64,000 nucleotides of DNA, taken from NCBI RefSeq assembly GCF_036206005.1, contig NZ_CP108143.1, positions 6,291,501 through 6,355,500 of the forward strand. The letters are read 5' to 3'. Position numbers and translations under genes: made by a program. Below are positions 23,849-32,647 of this stretch, piece by piece; within the stretch, counting starts at the first letter, position 1, and every line of letters begins with the position of its first letter. The notes beneath the pieces were generated by a model, which ran no database searches, was not told the origin of the DNA, and saw nothing but the letters and a program-made list of their open reading frames with translations. Source of the stretch: Streptomyces sp. NBC_00178 (GTDB lineage: Bacteria; Actinomycetota; Actinomycetes; Streptomycetales; Streptomycetaceae).

Positions 23849-25474
23849 ATGGTCCGTGTTGAATCACCGCCGACCAACAGAGACGTCCCCGCAATCCGTG
23901 CCGCGCTGCCGCCCGTCCTGCTGATGGCCGCGGCCACGGCCGCCGGCGCGGTGCCGGTCACCGGGGACGTCCGCGCGGCAGTCGTCTGGTGCGGGGCGGT
24001 CGCCACCGTCGTGGTCGCCGCACTCACCGTCGTGCTCAACCGCAGGCGCCGCGCGATGGGCGTACAGCGAGCCGAGTACGAACAGCGCATCGCGCTCCTG
24101 GAACACCGCATCGCCTCGTACGACCAGGAGACCGTGCGGCTCACCAAGGAGCTCCTGCCCGCCGCGATCCGCCGGCTGCGTGCGAGCAACTCGCCGCAGG
24201 AGGTGATGCGCGACGTCGTCGACGCCGACGCGTCCTACCGCGGCCTCCCCGCCGCACAGCGCGCCCTGGTCCTGCAGGTCCTCGACATCATCGACAACGA
24301 GGAGGCCATGCGCGACTCCGCGCAGCGCGCCTTCGTCAGCGTCGCCCGCCGCGTCCAGGCCATCGTCCACCGGCAGGCCAGTGAACTCCGCGAGATGGAG
24401 GACCACCACGGCCGCAACCCCGACGTCTTCGACGACCTGCTCCGCATCGACCACGGCACCGCGCTGATCGGCCGCCTCGCCGACTCCATCGCCGTACTCG
24501 GAGGTGCCCGCCCCAGCCGTCAGTGGCCCAAGGCCGTGCCGCTGTTCAGCGTGCTGCGCGGCGCCATGTCCCGGATCCTGGAGTACCAGCGCGTCGATCT
24601 GCACTCGATCGCCAAGGTCGCCATCGTCGGCACCGCGGTCGAACCGCTCATCCACGCCTGCGCGGAACTCCTCGACAACGCGACCCGCTACTCGCCTCCC
24701 CAGACCCGGGTGCACGTCACCGCGGTCGAGGTGCAGACGGGCATCGCGATCGAGATCGAGGACGGCGGCGTCAGCCTCAGCGAGGAGGCCAGGGCGCGGG
24801 CCGAGAACATGCTCGCCCAGGCCCAGGCCGGCATCAACATGAACGACCTGGGGGAGTCCCCGCGGCTCGGCATGGCCGTGGTCGGCCGCCTGTCCCGCAT
24901 GTACCAACTCCAGGTCTCACTGCGGCAGTCCGCGTACGGCGGGGTCCGCGCGGTGCTCATCGTGCCGCGCGACATGATCACCACCGGCCCCGCCCCCGGC
25001 ATCGCCCACGGCATCGGCGCCACCTCGCGGCCCCAGAGCTCCCTCGACATGTCGCAGATGCAGCACGTCGTGCCGCCGCGGGGCAAGCACAAGGCGGCCC
25101 GCCCCACGGCGACCGGCCCCGTCCCCTCGGTGGCCGTCCCGGCCGCGGCCCCGGCGCCCTCGGCCTCCACGGCGCGGCCCGCACCCTCGGCCGCCGCCAT
25201 GGGCGACGACGAGATCGTGGTGACGGAGTGGACCGCCGGCGGGCTCCCGCAGCGCCGCAGCCGCGGCCGCGCACCGCTCGGCTCGCACAACCTCCCGCAG
25301 CAGACCGCACCGGCGGCCCCCGAGCCCGCGGCCACGCGCAACGGGCACGGCGGCGGCTCGGCCGCGCCCGGCCTCTGGCTCGAGGCGTTCACCCAGGCCG
25401 TCAACGGTGTGCCCAAGGAGCCCGACAACGGCGAAGACTCTGACGACGCGTGGGACAAGGGAGACCAGAAGTGA
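23849..25474 (+). CDS. cvnA: Conservon sensor-kinase-like protein CvnA
   Basis: Membrane histidine-kinase-like protein of 541 aa. Two membrane helices (about residues 15-65) precede a coiled-coil dimerisation region, then a HATPase domain (about 255-380) with N-box ACAELLDNATRYSPP, G1-like IEIEDGGVSL and G2-like GMAVVGRLSRMYQL. A long Pro/Ala-rich disordered tail follows. Conservon kinases lack a normal phosphorylated-His helix and are thought to act with a G-protein-like partner. ATG 23849 has AGAGGG 5 nt upstream. First of five coupled or closely spaced genes. Confidence 0.92.
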   Translation: MVRVESPPTNRDVPAIRAALPPVLLMAAATAAGAVPVTGDVRAAVVWCGAVATVVVAALTVVLNRRRRAMGVQRAEYEQRIALLEHRIASYDQETVRLTKELLPAAIRRLRASNSPQEVMRDVVDADASYRGLPAAQRALVLQVLDIIDNEEAMRDSAQRAFVSVARRVQAIVHRQASELREMEDHHGRNPDVFDDLLRIDHGTALIGRLADSIAVLGGARPSRQWPKAVPLFSVLRGAMSRILEYQRVDLHSIAKVAIVGTAVEPLIHACAELLDNATRYSPPQTRVHVTAVEVQTGIAIEIEDGGVSLSEEARARAENMLAQAQAGINMNDLGESPRLGMAVVGRLSRMYQLQVSLRQSAYGGVRAVLIVPRDMITTGPAPGIAHGIGATSRPQSSLDMSQMQHVVPPRGKHKAARPTATGPVPSVAVPAAAPAPSASTARPAPSAAAMGDDEIVVTEWTAGGLPQRRSRGRAPLGSHNLPQQTAPAAPEPAATRNGHGGGSAAPGLWLEAFTQAVNGVPKEPDNGEDSDDAWDKGDQK

Positions 25475-25878
25475 TCCAGCAGCGGGGAAACATGGACTGG
25501 ATGCTCAAGGAACTGGCCGACGACGTGCCGAGCATCCACCAGATCGTGGTGCTCTCCGCCGACGGCCTGCGCATCGCGCGGCACGGCGGCGACCCGGACG
25601 TCGCCGACCGCCTCGCCGCCGCCTGCGCCGGGCTGCAGAGCCTGGCCGCCGCCGTCGCCACCGAGATCCCCTACAGCGACGGCCTCATGAAGCTCGTCGT
25701 CATCGAGGTCACGGGCGGGTTCTTCTACCTGATGGCCGCGGGTGCCGGGGCGTACCTCGCGGTGCTGGCCGGTGAGACGGTCGACGCCGGGCTCGTGGGT
25801 GCGCGCATGCGCGACATGGTCGTCCGCATCGGTGCGCATCTGACGAGCCCTCCGCGCCATGACGGGCAGGCCGGATGA
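25471..25878 (+). CDS. cvnB: Conservon roadblock/LC7 protein CvnB
   Basis: Roadblock/LC7-domain protein of 135 aa (MDWMLKELADDVPSIHQIVV, SADGLRIARHG, GGFFYLMAAGAGAYLAVLAG). In conservons it is thought to modulate the small GTPase CvnD, by analogy with roadblock GTPase regulators. GTG 25471 overlaps the cvnA stop as GTGA; ATG 25492 with GGGGA upstream is an alternative. The stop overlaps the cvnC start (ATGA). Confidence 0.93.
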   Translation: MIQQRGNMDWMLKELADDVPSIHQIVVLSADGLRIARHGGDPDVADRLAAACAGLQSLAAAVATEIPYSDGLMKLVVIEVTGGFFYLMAAGAGAYLAVLAGETVDAGLVGARMRDMVVRIGAHLTSPPRHDGQAG

Positions 25879-26243
25879 GTGCTCCCCGCCGAGAACGCAA
25901 GAAGGCCGACCCGGCGCTGAGCGATCCGGAACGGCTGTACGTGATCACCGGTGCTCCCGACGGTGAGCGCGCCGCACTCGACCTCGTCACCATGGTGGTG
26001 GCACAGGCCGAGCCGTCGCCCATGGTCCAGCCCGAACAGGCCGCGATCCTGCGGCTCTGCACGGCGCCCTTGTCCGTCGCGGAGATCTCGGCCTACCTGA
26101 GCCTCCCCTTCAGCGTGGTCACCTCCCTCCTGACAGAACTCCTGGCGACCGAACTCATCGAGTCGCGCGCGCCCATCGTGCGCGCCGCACTCCCCGACCG
26201 GTCCCTCCTCGAAGCGGTGATGCATGGACTTCAGAAGCTCTGA
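25875..26243 (+). CDS. cvnC: Conservon DUF742 protein CvnC
   Basis: DUF742 protein of 122 aa. The C-terminal half has a winged-helix-like pattern (EQAAILRLCTAPLSVAEISA then SVVTSLLTELLATELIESR). The N-terminus DPERLYVITGA is typical. The family occurs almost only in conservons; its role is unknown but presumed to be assembly or signal transfer at the membrane. It overlaps cvnB by 4 bp and cvnD by 20 bp. Confidence 0.93.
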   Translation: MSAPRRERKKADPALSDPERLYVITGAPDGERAALDLVTMVVAQAEPSPMVQPEQAAILRLCTAPLSVAEISAYLSLPFSVVTSLLTELLATELIESRAPIVRAALPDRSLLEAVMHGLQKL

Positions 26244-26841
26244 CACGGTCCCGGGCCCTCGCAGCGAGGACGTCCTCCCCAGCACGGCCACGGCCGCGGT
26301 GAAGGTCGTCGTCGTGGGCGGGTTCGGGGTCGGCAAGACGACCATGGTCGGCTCGGTCAGCGAGATCCGTCCGCTGACGACCGAGGAGACCATGACCCAG
26401 GCCGGTGTCGGCGTGGACGACAACCGGGGCGTGGAGACCAAGACCGCGACCACCGTCGCCATGGACTTCGGCCGGATCAGCCTCAGCGACGAACTGATCC
26501 TCTACCTGTTCGGCACCCCCGGCCAGGAGCGCTTCTGGTTCCTCTGGAACGGACTGTTCGAGGGCGCACTCGGAGCCGTCGTCCTGATCGACACGCGGCG
26601 GCTCCAGACGAGTTTCGACGTCATCGGCAGGCTGGAGGAGCGCGGTGTGCCCTTCGTCGTCGCGGTCAACACCTTCCCCGACGCGCCGCACCACCCGGTC
26701 GAGGCCCTGCGCAACGCCCTCGACCTGCCCGAAGAGGTTCCCATGATCGACTGCGACGCCCGGCTGCGCACCTCCAGCCGCGACGTGCTGATGACCCTGA
26801 TGCGCTATCTGCACAGCCTGGCCGTACCGCTCGCCGGATGA
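26224..26841 (+). CDS. cvnD: Conservon small GTPase CvnD
   Basis: Ras-like/MglA-like GTP-binding protein of 205 aa. The motifs are P-loop GGFGVGKTTMV (near residues 36-46), a switch I Thr in the KTATTVAMDFG region, the G3-like FGTPGQERFWFLW and the G4-like VNTFPDA. In the family the GTP/GDP state carries the signal from CvnA. The start ATG 26224 lies inside cvnC, so translation is coupled. The G3 Asp of DxxG is replaced (FGTPG), as in many CvnD proteins. Confidence 0.93.
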   Translation: MDFRSSDTVPGPRSEDVLPSTATAAVKVVVVGGFGVGKTTMVGSVSEIRPLTTEETMTQAGVGVDDNRGVETKTATTVAMDFGRISLSDELILYLFGTPGQERFWFLWNGLFEGALGAVVLIDTRRLQTSFDVIGRLEERGVPFVVAVNTFPDAPHHPVEALRNALDLPEEVPMIDCDARLRTSSRDVLMTLMRYLHSLAVPLAG

Positions 26842-26917
26842 CCGCACGCGCACACCTCCCCCCGAACGGGCCGTGTCCCCCCACCCGGTCCCGGAACGCC
26901 TTATCCCTGGAGCCACA

Positions 26918-28432
26918 GTGACAACCCCCTTCCAGCACGAACCAGGCTCGGCCGCAGGCCCGGTGCCGCCCCCGCAGTGCCCCGCGCACGGCACGGGCAT
27001 CGGCCCCGGGGGCCTGCGCCGCCTCTACGGTCCCGAAGCCGAGGGGGACCCCGCCGGTCTCTACGAGAAGCTCCGCGCCGAACACGGCACGGTCGCACCC
27101 GTCCTGATGCACGGTGACGTCCCCGCCTGGCTGGTGCTCGGGCACAGCGAGAACCTCCACCTGACCCGCACGCCCTCGCAGTTCTCGCGCGACTCGCGCC
27201 GGTGGCACGCCCTGCACGACGGGAGCGTGGCCCCCGACCACCCGCTGGCACCGATCTTCACCTGGCAGCCCGTGTGCTCCTTCGCCGAGGGCGAGACGCA
27301 CGAGCGACTGCGCGGAGCGGTCACCGACAGCATCGCCCGCATCGACACCCGCGGCGTACGCCGGCACATCAACCGCTACAGCAACCGGCTCGTCAACAAC
27401 TTCTGCCGGGAGGGCAGCGTCGACCTGGTCGGCCAGTTCGCCGAGCAGCTCCCGATGATGGTCATGTGCGCGATCGTCGGCATGCCGGAGGACTACAGCG
27501 AACGCCTGGTGGAGGCCGCCCGCGACCTGACGCGGGGCACGGAGACCGCCATCGCGAGCAACGCCTTCCTCGTCGACACGCTGAACCGCCTGGTGGAGCG
27601 CCGCAGGGAGACGCCCGCCGAGGACTTCGCGACCTGGCTCGTCGAGCACCCCGCCGGACTCACCGACAAGGAGGTCGCCGAACACCTGAGGGTCGTGCTC
27701 TTCGTCGCGTACGAGACCACCACCAACCTGATCGCGAACGTGCTGCGCATGGTGCTCACCGACCCCAGGTTCCGGGCCCGGCTGAGCGGCGGGCACATGA
27801 CCGTGCCCGAGGCGGTGGAACAGACCCTCTGGGACGAGCCGCCGTTCACCTCGATCCTGGGACGCTGGGCGGTGGGCGACACCGAACTGGGCGGGCAGCA
27901 GATCAAGGCCGGTGACGCGCTGATCGTCGGGATCGCCCCGGGCAACACCGATCCGGTCGTACGGCCCGACCTCACCGCGAGCATGGAGGGCAACCGGGCC
28001 CACCTGGCCTTCAGCAGCGGACCCCACGAATGCCCGGGCCAGGACATCGGACGCGCCATCGCCGACGTGGGTGTCGACGCGCTGCTGATGCGCCTGCCCG
28101 ACCTCGAACTCAGCGTCGACGAGTCCAAGCTGTCGTGGGTCGGCAACTTCACCTCCCGGCACCTCGTCGACCTGCCCGCGAGCTTCGCCCCGAGCCCGGA
28201 GCAGGAGATCGACGACGAACCGCTGCCCGCGATGGCGAGGTCGCGTGCCGCCACCGACTGGGAGGTGGCCTCGCCCCGGCGCACGACCCCCGGGGGAGAC
28301 GTCCCCTCGGGCCACGCACCGGCCGGCGTGCGCACCTCGGAACCGCTCGGGCAGGGAGCCCTGATCCCGGCTCAGCGCAGTGGGCCCACGAAGATCTGGC
28401 AGGCCGTCGTGCGGTGGTGGAACGGCCACTGA
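26918..28432 (+). CDS. Conservon cytochrome P450 lacking ExxR (CYP157-like)
   Basis: P450-fold protein of 504 aa. The heme-binding loop FSSGPHECPG is canonical, with Cys372 as ligand, and the I-helix region reads FVAYETTTN near residue 264. The K-helix ExxR motif, nearly universal in P450s, is replaced by EQTLW at residues 301-305. This is the substitution described for the Streptomyces CYP157 family. A Pro-rich tail of about 75 aa extends beyond the normal C-terminus. GTG 26918 is chosen because GGAG lies 5 nt upstream; the 26873 start is less supported. It follows cvnD by 76 bp and ends at a strong terminator. Confidence 0.92.
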   Translation: MTTPFQHEPGSAAGPVPPPQCPAHGTGIGPGGLRRLYGPEAEGDPAGLYEKLRAEHGTVAPVLMHGDVPAWLVLGHSENLHLTRTPSQFSRDSRRWHALHDGSVAPDHPLAPIFTWQPVCSFAEGETHERLRGAVTDSIARIDTRGVRRHINRYSNRLVNNFCREGSVDLVGQFAEQLPMMVMCAIVGMPEDYSERLVEAARDLTRGTETAIASNAFLVDTLNRLVERRRETPAEDFATWLVEHPAGLTDKEVAEHLRVVLFVAYETTTNLIANVLRMVLTDPRFRARLSGGHMTVPEAVEQTLWDEPPFTSILGRWAVGDTELGGQQIKAGDALIVGIAPGNTDPVVRPDLTASMEGNRAHLAFSSGPHECPGQDIGRAIADVGVDALLMRLPDLELSVDESKLSWVGNFTSRHLVDLPASFAPSPEQEIDDEPLPAMARSRAATDWEVASPRRTTPGGDVPSGHAPAGVRTSEPLGQGALIPAQRSGPTKIWQAVVRWWNGH

Positions 28433-28450
28433 GGACGGTCCGCAGGACCG

Positions 28451-28488
28451 GACCGGCGCCCCGGGCCTTCGGGTCCGGGGCGCCGGTC
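28451..28488. terminator. Strong terminator of the conservon operon
   Basis: Perfect 14-bp arms GACCGGCGCCCCGG / CCGGGGCGCCGGTC with a small GCC/GGT top and a TTCG tetraloop, 18 bp after the P450 stop. Confidence 0.85.
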
Positions 28489-28513
28489 CCCCCGCCCCGT
28501 ACCATCGAGCAGC

Positions 28514-29860
28514 GTGAAGCTGACAATTCTTGGCGGCGGCGGGTTCCGCGTGCCACTCGTGTACGGGGCGCTGCTCGGGGACCACGCCGAGGGCCGCGTC
28601 TCCCGGGTGACCCTGTACGACACGGACGCGGGCCGGCTCGCCGCCGTCGCCCGGGTGCTCCGCGAACAGGCGGCCGGTGTCCCCGACGCACCCGGGACGG
28701 TCGTCACCGACGACCTCGACGAGGCGCTGCGCGGCGCCGACTTCGTCTTCTCGGCCATCCGGGTGGGCGGCCTCGAAGGCCGCGCGGCCGACGAACGCGT
28801 GGCACTCGACGAGGGCGTCCTCGGCCAGGAGACCGTCGGGGCCGGCGGCATCGCCTTCGGTCTGCGCACGGTTCCCGTGGCCACCGCGCTCGCCCGCCGC
28901 ATCGCCCGGCTCGCCCCCGACGCCTGGGTCATCAACTTCACCAATCCGGCCGGCCTGGTCACCGAGGCCATGTCCCGCCACCTGGGCGACCGGGTCATCG
29001 GCATCTGCGACTCCCCGGTGGGGCTCGGCCGCAGGATCGCGCGGGTCCTGGGCGCGGACCCGGATCGGGCCTGGATCGACTACGTCGGGCTCAACCACCT
29101 CGGCTGGGTCCGAGGGCTCCGCGTCGGAGGCCGGGACGAACTCCCGCGCCTGCTGGGCGATCCGGCGCTGCTGGGATCGTTCGAGGAGGGCCGGCTCTTC
29201 GGTCCGGACTGGCTGCGCTCGCTGGGCGCCGTCCCCAACGAGTACCTGCACTACTACTACTTCAACCGGGAGGCCGTCCGCGCCTACCGGGAGGCCGAGC
29301 AGACCCGCGGCGCCTTCCTGCGCGAGCAGCAGGAGGGGTTCTACGCCCGCATGAAGGACCCGGAGGCCCCCGCCCTGGCCACCTGGGACCGTACGCGTGC
29401 CGAGCGTGAAGCCACCTACATGTCGGAGAACCGGGAGGTGGCGGGGGCCGGGGAGCGTGAGGAGAGCGACCTGGGATCGGGCGGCTACGAGCAGGTGGCC
29501 CTGGCCCTGATGCGCGCCGTCGCCCGGGACGAACGGGCCACGCTGATCCTGAACGTCCGCAATCGCGGCACCCTCTCCGTGCTGGACGCGGACGCGGTCA
29601 TCGAGGTGCCCTGCCTGGTCGACGCCAACGGGGCCCACCCGGTCGCCGTCGACCCCCTTCCGTACCATGCGGTCGGGCTGGTCACCGCGGTGAAGGCGGT
29701 GGAGCGGGCGGTGCTCGACGCGGCGGACAGCGGTTCGCGGGAGGCGGCCGTGCGGGCCTTCGCCCTGCATCCGCTGGTGGACTCCGTCTCCGTCGCGCGG
29801 CGCCTGGTCGAGGGCTACACCCGGGTCCATCCCGGCCTCGCCTACCTCGACCGGCCGTGA
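28514..29860 (+). CDS. GH4 family 6-phospho-glycosidase
   Basis: NAD+- and divalent-metal-dependent glycoside hydrolase of 448 aa, family 4 (6-phospho-beta-glucosidase-like). The N-terminal Rossmann motif LTILGGGGFRVPLVYGAL, the block ETVGAGGIAFGLRTVP and INFTNPAGLVTEA are typical. Cys165 in GICDSPVG and His195 in GLNHLGWV match the metal-binding Cys and His of the family. It cleaves by a redox-elimination mechanism in the cytoplasm. The precise sugar is not determined, and no PTS gene is adjacent. GTG start at 28514. Confidence 0.9.
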   Translation: MKLTILGGGGFRVPLVYGALLGDHAEGRVSRVTLYDTDAGRLAAVARVLREQAAGVPDAPGTVVTDDLDEALRGADFVFSAIRVGGLEGRAADERVALDEGVLGQETVGAGGIAFGLRTVPVATALARRIARLAPDAWVINFTNPAGLVTEAMSRHLGDRVIGICDSPVGLGRRIARVLGADPDRAWIDYVGLNHLGWVRGLRVGGRDELPRLLGDPALLGSFEEGRLFGPDWLRSLGAVPNEYLHYYYFNREAVRAYREAEQTRGAFLREQQEGFYARMKDPEAPALATWDRTRAEREATYMSENREVAGAGEREESDLGSGGYEQVALALMRAVARDERATLILNVRNRGTLSVLDADAVIEVPCLVDANGAHPVAVDPLPYHAVGLVTAVKAVERAVLDAADSGSREAAVRAFALHPLVDSVSVARRLVEGYTRVHPGLAYLDRP

Positions 29861-29879
29861 GGGTCTCCCTGCCCCGCGG

Positions 29880-30320
29880 TCAGGGTGCGGAGAGCGCCCT
29901 GGGCCCGCCGGACGGGTCCCAGGACGGTGCCACGCCGGTGACCTGGCACACCATCAGGAACAGCGGGATCGGCGGAGTGTAGGGGGTGCGGCTGTCCGGT
30001 GCGTGGATCAGCCGGGGCCGTCCGGCGGGCACGTAGGCCCCGGCGGCGTACGACGCCTGCTCGGGCCAGTCGAGATCGAGATCGGAGCCGGACGGCACGA
30101 TCCACCACCACTGGTCCGCGTCGGCGAACACGCAGCCCGCGCGCGGCAGATGCGACATCAGCCGGAAGCCGTACCGCGCGGGTACCCCCACCGCGTCGCA
30201 GCCGAGGCTCGCCGACAGCGCGGGCGGCAGCGGAAGCCGCACCCGGCCCGTGGCGTCGTCCTCGTCGCCGGACCGGGTCCGTCGCGCGCCGAGCAGCTGG
30301 GACAGTGCATGCTTCAGCAT
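29880..30320 (-). CDS. Hypothetical protein next to the HATPase gene
   Basis: Protein of 146 aa without recognised domain. It is rich in Trp and Pro (DADQWWWIVPSGSDLDLDWP, SYAAGAYVPAGRPRLIHAPD), has no signal peptide and is probably soluble. The block WWWIVPSGSDLDLDWP recalls small Streptomyces proteins found beside SpoIIAB-like ATPases. ATG 30320 (MLKHALSQLLG) is preferred over 30353. It overlaps the upstream HATPase gene by 7 bp, so the two are co-translated. Confidence 0.75.
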   Translation of the reverse strand: MLKHALSQLLGARRTRSGDEDDATGRVRLPLPPALSASLGCDAVGVPARYGFRLMSHLPRAGCVFADADQWWWIVPSGSDLDLDWPEQASYAAGAYVPAGRPRLIHAPDSRTPYTPPIPLFLMVCQVTGVAPSWDPSGGPRALSAP

Positions 30321-30772
30321 GCCGGCTCCGTGCCGTCCGGGAGCTCCGCCCACACGATCCGGCCGGAGTCGTCCCCGGCGTCGTGGGAGCCCCAGGCGAG
30401 CGCCATGGAGTCGACGAGCAGCAGTCCGCGGCCGTGTTCGCCGTCCGCCGTGAGCGACAGCCGCGGCCCGCCCGGCAGGTGCCCCTGGTCCTGCACGGCG
30501 ATGCGCAACCGTCCCTCGCGGCAGCGGAGCTCGCAGACGACCCGTGCGCTCGCCGTGTGCACGACGGCGTTGGTGACCAGCTCCGAGACGATCAGGACCG
30601 CCGCGTCGTACGCGTCACCCGTCAGCCGCCACTCGGCGAGCCGCGTCCGCGTCAGGCGTCGCGCACCAGCGACCGATTCGGGGTGCGCGGGAAGGGCGAA
30701 GCAGTAACGGAGCGCCTCCGTCCCGGGGCTGAGGTCCATGAGCCGGGGGATGAGCGCACTGCCAGGTGCCAC
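30314..30772 (-). CDS. Anti-sigma-factor-like HATPase (SpoIIAB/RsbW type)
   Basis: Single-domain ATP-binding protein of 152 aa. N-box SELVTNAVVH, G1 box VQDQG and G2 box GEHGRGLLLVD define the Bergerat fold. Such proteins act as serine kinases or anti-sigma factors in Streptomyces. GTG start at 30772 or ATG within the LMDLSPGTEA stretch. It is divergent from the XRE-DUF397 pair; together the three form the widespread WhiJ/AbaA-like arrangement (DNA-binding protein, DUF397 protein, HATPase) that influences development or secondary metabolism. Confidence 0.87.
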   Translation of the reverse strand: MAPGSALIPRLMDLSPGTEALRYCFALPAHPESVAGARRLTRTRLAEWRLTGDAYDAAVLIVSELVTNAVVHTASARVVCELRCREGRLRIAVQDQGHLPGGPRLSLTADGEHGRGLLLVDSMALAWGSHDAGDDSGRIVWAELPDGTEPAC

Positions 30773-30893
30773 GACCGATTCCTCACAGTGGGGGCTGTGT
30801 CACGCTTCGCGCCACCCCGGAAAAGGGCGGGAACGACCACGCGAACTGGTTCACTGCCCAACTCTCCCTCTGACATGAACACTTGGCAAGAGG

Positions 30894-30914
30894 CACTCTG
30901 AAATTTCCAGAGTG
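30894..30914. promoter_or_regulatory. Near-perfect palindrome between HATPase and XRE genes
   Basis: Arms CACTCTG (30894-30900) and CAGAGTG (30908-30914) flank AAATTTC. With one inserted G the whole would be a 22-bp perfect palindrome. It lies 122 bp before the HATPase start and 65 bp before the XRE start, so it is a candidate operator for the XRE regulator. Confidence 0.55.
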
Positions 30915-30978
30915 ACTGTGTCCTTGGGGCGCACGTGCATGGCACACTGCTGACACACAGTGCATCGGGAGGTCTGAA

Positions 30979-31839
30979 GTGAGCGAACCGCGGTCCGCCC
31001 CGACCGTGGGCCAGGTGGTACTGGGCAAGCGACTGCAGGACCTGCGGGAGCGTGTCGGCCTGAGCCGCGACCAGGCTGCGAAGGTGCTCCGCGTCGCCCC
31101 GGGAACCATACGCAGGATGGAGACGGCCGAGGTCGGTCTGAAGATCCCGTACGTCCAACTCCTGCTCAAGGCCTACGGGATCGCCGACGACGAGGCCGAC
31201 GCGTTCGTCGAGCTCGCGGAGGAGGCCAACAAGCCCGGCTGGTGGCAGCGCTACCACGACGTGCTGCCCGACTGGTTCAGCATGTACGTCAGCCTGGAGG
31301 GCGCGGCGAGCCTCCTGCGCACGTACGAACCCCACTTCGTCCCCGGCCTGTTGCAGACGGAGGACTACGCCCGCTCCGTCCTGCGCACCGGAGCGGTCGG
31401 CCAGGCCCGGCCGGAGGACATCGAGCGCCACGTGGCGCTGCGCATGCAGCGGCAGTCCCTGCTGACCGCGCCGGAGGCGCCGAAGCTGTGGGTGGTGATG
31501 GACGAGACCGTCCTGCGCCGCCCCGCCGGCGGTCCCGACGTGATGCGGGCCCAGATCGACCGGCTGCTCGAAGCGACGGACCTGCCCCACGTGACCCTGC
31601 AGATCGCGGAGTTCGCGACCGGTCACCACCCCGGCACCTACGGGCCGTTCGTCCTCTTCCGGTTCGCGGTCCCGGAACTGCCCGACATGGTCTACAGCGA
31701 GTACCTGACCGGCGCCGTCTACTTCGACGCGCGCCCCGAGGTGGCTTCCTACCTCGAGGTCATGGACCGCATGGCGGCCCAGGCCGCGACTGCACAACGC
31801 ACGAAGGAAATCCTCAGGGACTTCCGCAAGGAGCTGTGA
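30979..31839 (+). CDS. XRE-family regulator with DUF5753 (WhiJ-like)
   Basis: Regulator of 286 aa. An N-terminal helix-turn-helix (about residues 12-70; LGKRLQDLRERVGLSRDQAA then VAPGTIRRMETAEVGLKI) is followed by the DUF5753 effector domain (about 90-280; LLRTYEPHFVPGLLQTEDYA and TGHHPGTYGPFVLFRF). GTG 30979 has GGGAGG 6 nt upstream. The stop overlaps the DUF397 gene (TGATG). Streptomyces genomes carry many such pairs; the DUF397 partner is thought to modulate DNA binding. Confidence 0.93.
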   Translation: MSEPRSAPTVGQVVLGKRLQDLRERVGLSRDQAAKVLRVAPGTIRRMETAEVGLKIPYVQLLLKAYGIADDEADAFVELAEEANKPGWWQRYHDVLPDWFSMYVSLEGAASLLRTYEPHFVPGLLQTEDYARSVLRTGAVGQARPEDIERHVALRMQRQSLLTAPEAPKLWVVMDETVLRRPAGGPDVMRAQIDRLLEATDLPHVTLQIAEFATGHHPGTYGPFVLFRFAVPELPDMVYSEYLTGAVYFDARPEVASYLEVMDRMAAQAATAQRTKEILRDFRKEL

Positions 31840-32075
31840 TGAACCACATATACAACGGCATGCCGGCCGCCGACCTCGGCACCGAAGGCTGGTACAAGCC
31901 GTGGAGCGGTGGGAACGGCGGCAACTGCATCGAGGCCATGAAGCTCGCGGACGGCAGGGTCGCCGTGCGGCAGTCCGCCGACCCGGACGGCCCCGCCCTC
32001 ATCTACTCCAACGGCGAGATCGCCGCCTTCATCCAGGGTGCCAAGGCCGGCCAGGCCGACTTCCTGCTCACCTGA
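31839..32075 (+). CDS. DUF397 small partner protein
   Basis: Protein of 78 aa with the DUF397 signature: WYKPWSGGNGGNCIEAM, GRVAVRQSADPDGPALIYSN and a C-terminal AAFIQGAKAGQADFLL. ATG 31839 shares its A with the stop of the XRE gene, so the two are made in balance. Likely an antagonist or cofactor of the upstream regulator (inferred from WhiJ-type systems). Confidence 0.93.
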   Translation: MNHIYNGMPAADLGTEGWYKPWSGGNGGNCIEAMKLADGRVAVRQSADPDGPALIYSNGEIAAFIQGAKAGQADFLLT

Positions 32076-32156
32076 CGCACGGCCGCGCCGGCCGGTGCGG
32101 GCACTCCCGCCGGCGTCCGCCTCCGGGACCGGGGGAGAGCAGGCCACAATGGACCC

Positions 32157-32606
32157 ATGTCACGACGCACCTCCCGCCCGCGCGGAACCGCCCCCGCCGG
32201 AGCGGGCCCCGGCCGGATCACCCCGCAGTCCCCGTGCCCGTGCGGCCTTCCGGCCACGTACGGGGACTGCTGCGGCAGGCTGCACGCGGGGACGGCGGCC
32301 GCCCCGACCTGCGAGGCGCTGATGCGCTCCCGGTACGCGGCCTTCGTCGTCCGGGACGCCGGCTACCTCCTGCGCACCTGGCACCCGGAGACGCGCCCGC
32401 CGTCCGTCGACTTCGACCCGGCGATGCGCTGGACGGGCCTGGACATCCTGGAGACCACGGAGGGGAGCGCGTTCCACACGACCGGCACGGTGACGTTCCG
32501 GGCGCACTACTCCGACGGCGGACGCCCCGACGCCCTCCACGAGAAGAGCCGCTTCGTGCGGCACGACGGTGCCTGGGTCTACGCGACGGCCGTCTTCGTC
32601 GACTGA
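32157..32606 (+). CDS. YchJ family protein with N-terminal SEC-C-like motif
   Basis: Protein of 149 aa (UPF0225/YchJ). A zinc-binding SEC-C-like motif CPCGLPATYGDCCG near residue 27 is followed by an NTF2-like domain (EALMRSRYAAFVVRDAGYLL, TWHP, FHTTGTVTFRAHY, LHEKSRFVRHDGAWVY). Function unknown. It is convergent with the MFS gene; stops are 41 bp apart. Confidence 0.9.
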   Translation: MSRRTSRPRGTAPAGAGPGRITPQSPCPCGLPATYGDCCGRLHAGTAAAPTCEALMRSRYAAFVVRDAGYLLRTWHPETRPPSVDFDPAMRWTGLDILETTEGSAFHTTGTVTFRAHYSDGGRPDALHEKSRFVRHDGAWVYATAVFVD

Positions 32607-32647
32607 GACCGCCCCCCCCCGCACCGGCGTCACGGCACGCCGGACGC

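Noticed and set aside
26666..29830. 1054-aa open frame on the minus strand
   Set aside because: Antisense to cvnD, the P450 and the GH4 gene, all of which have clear motifs.
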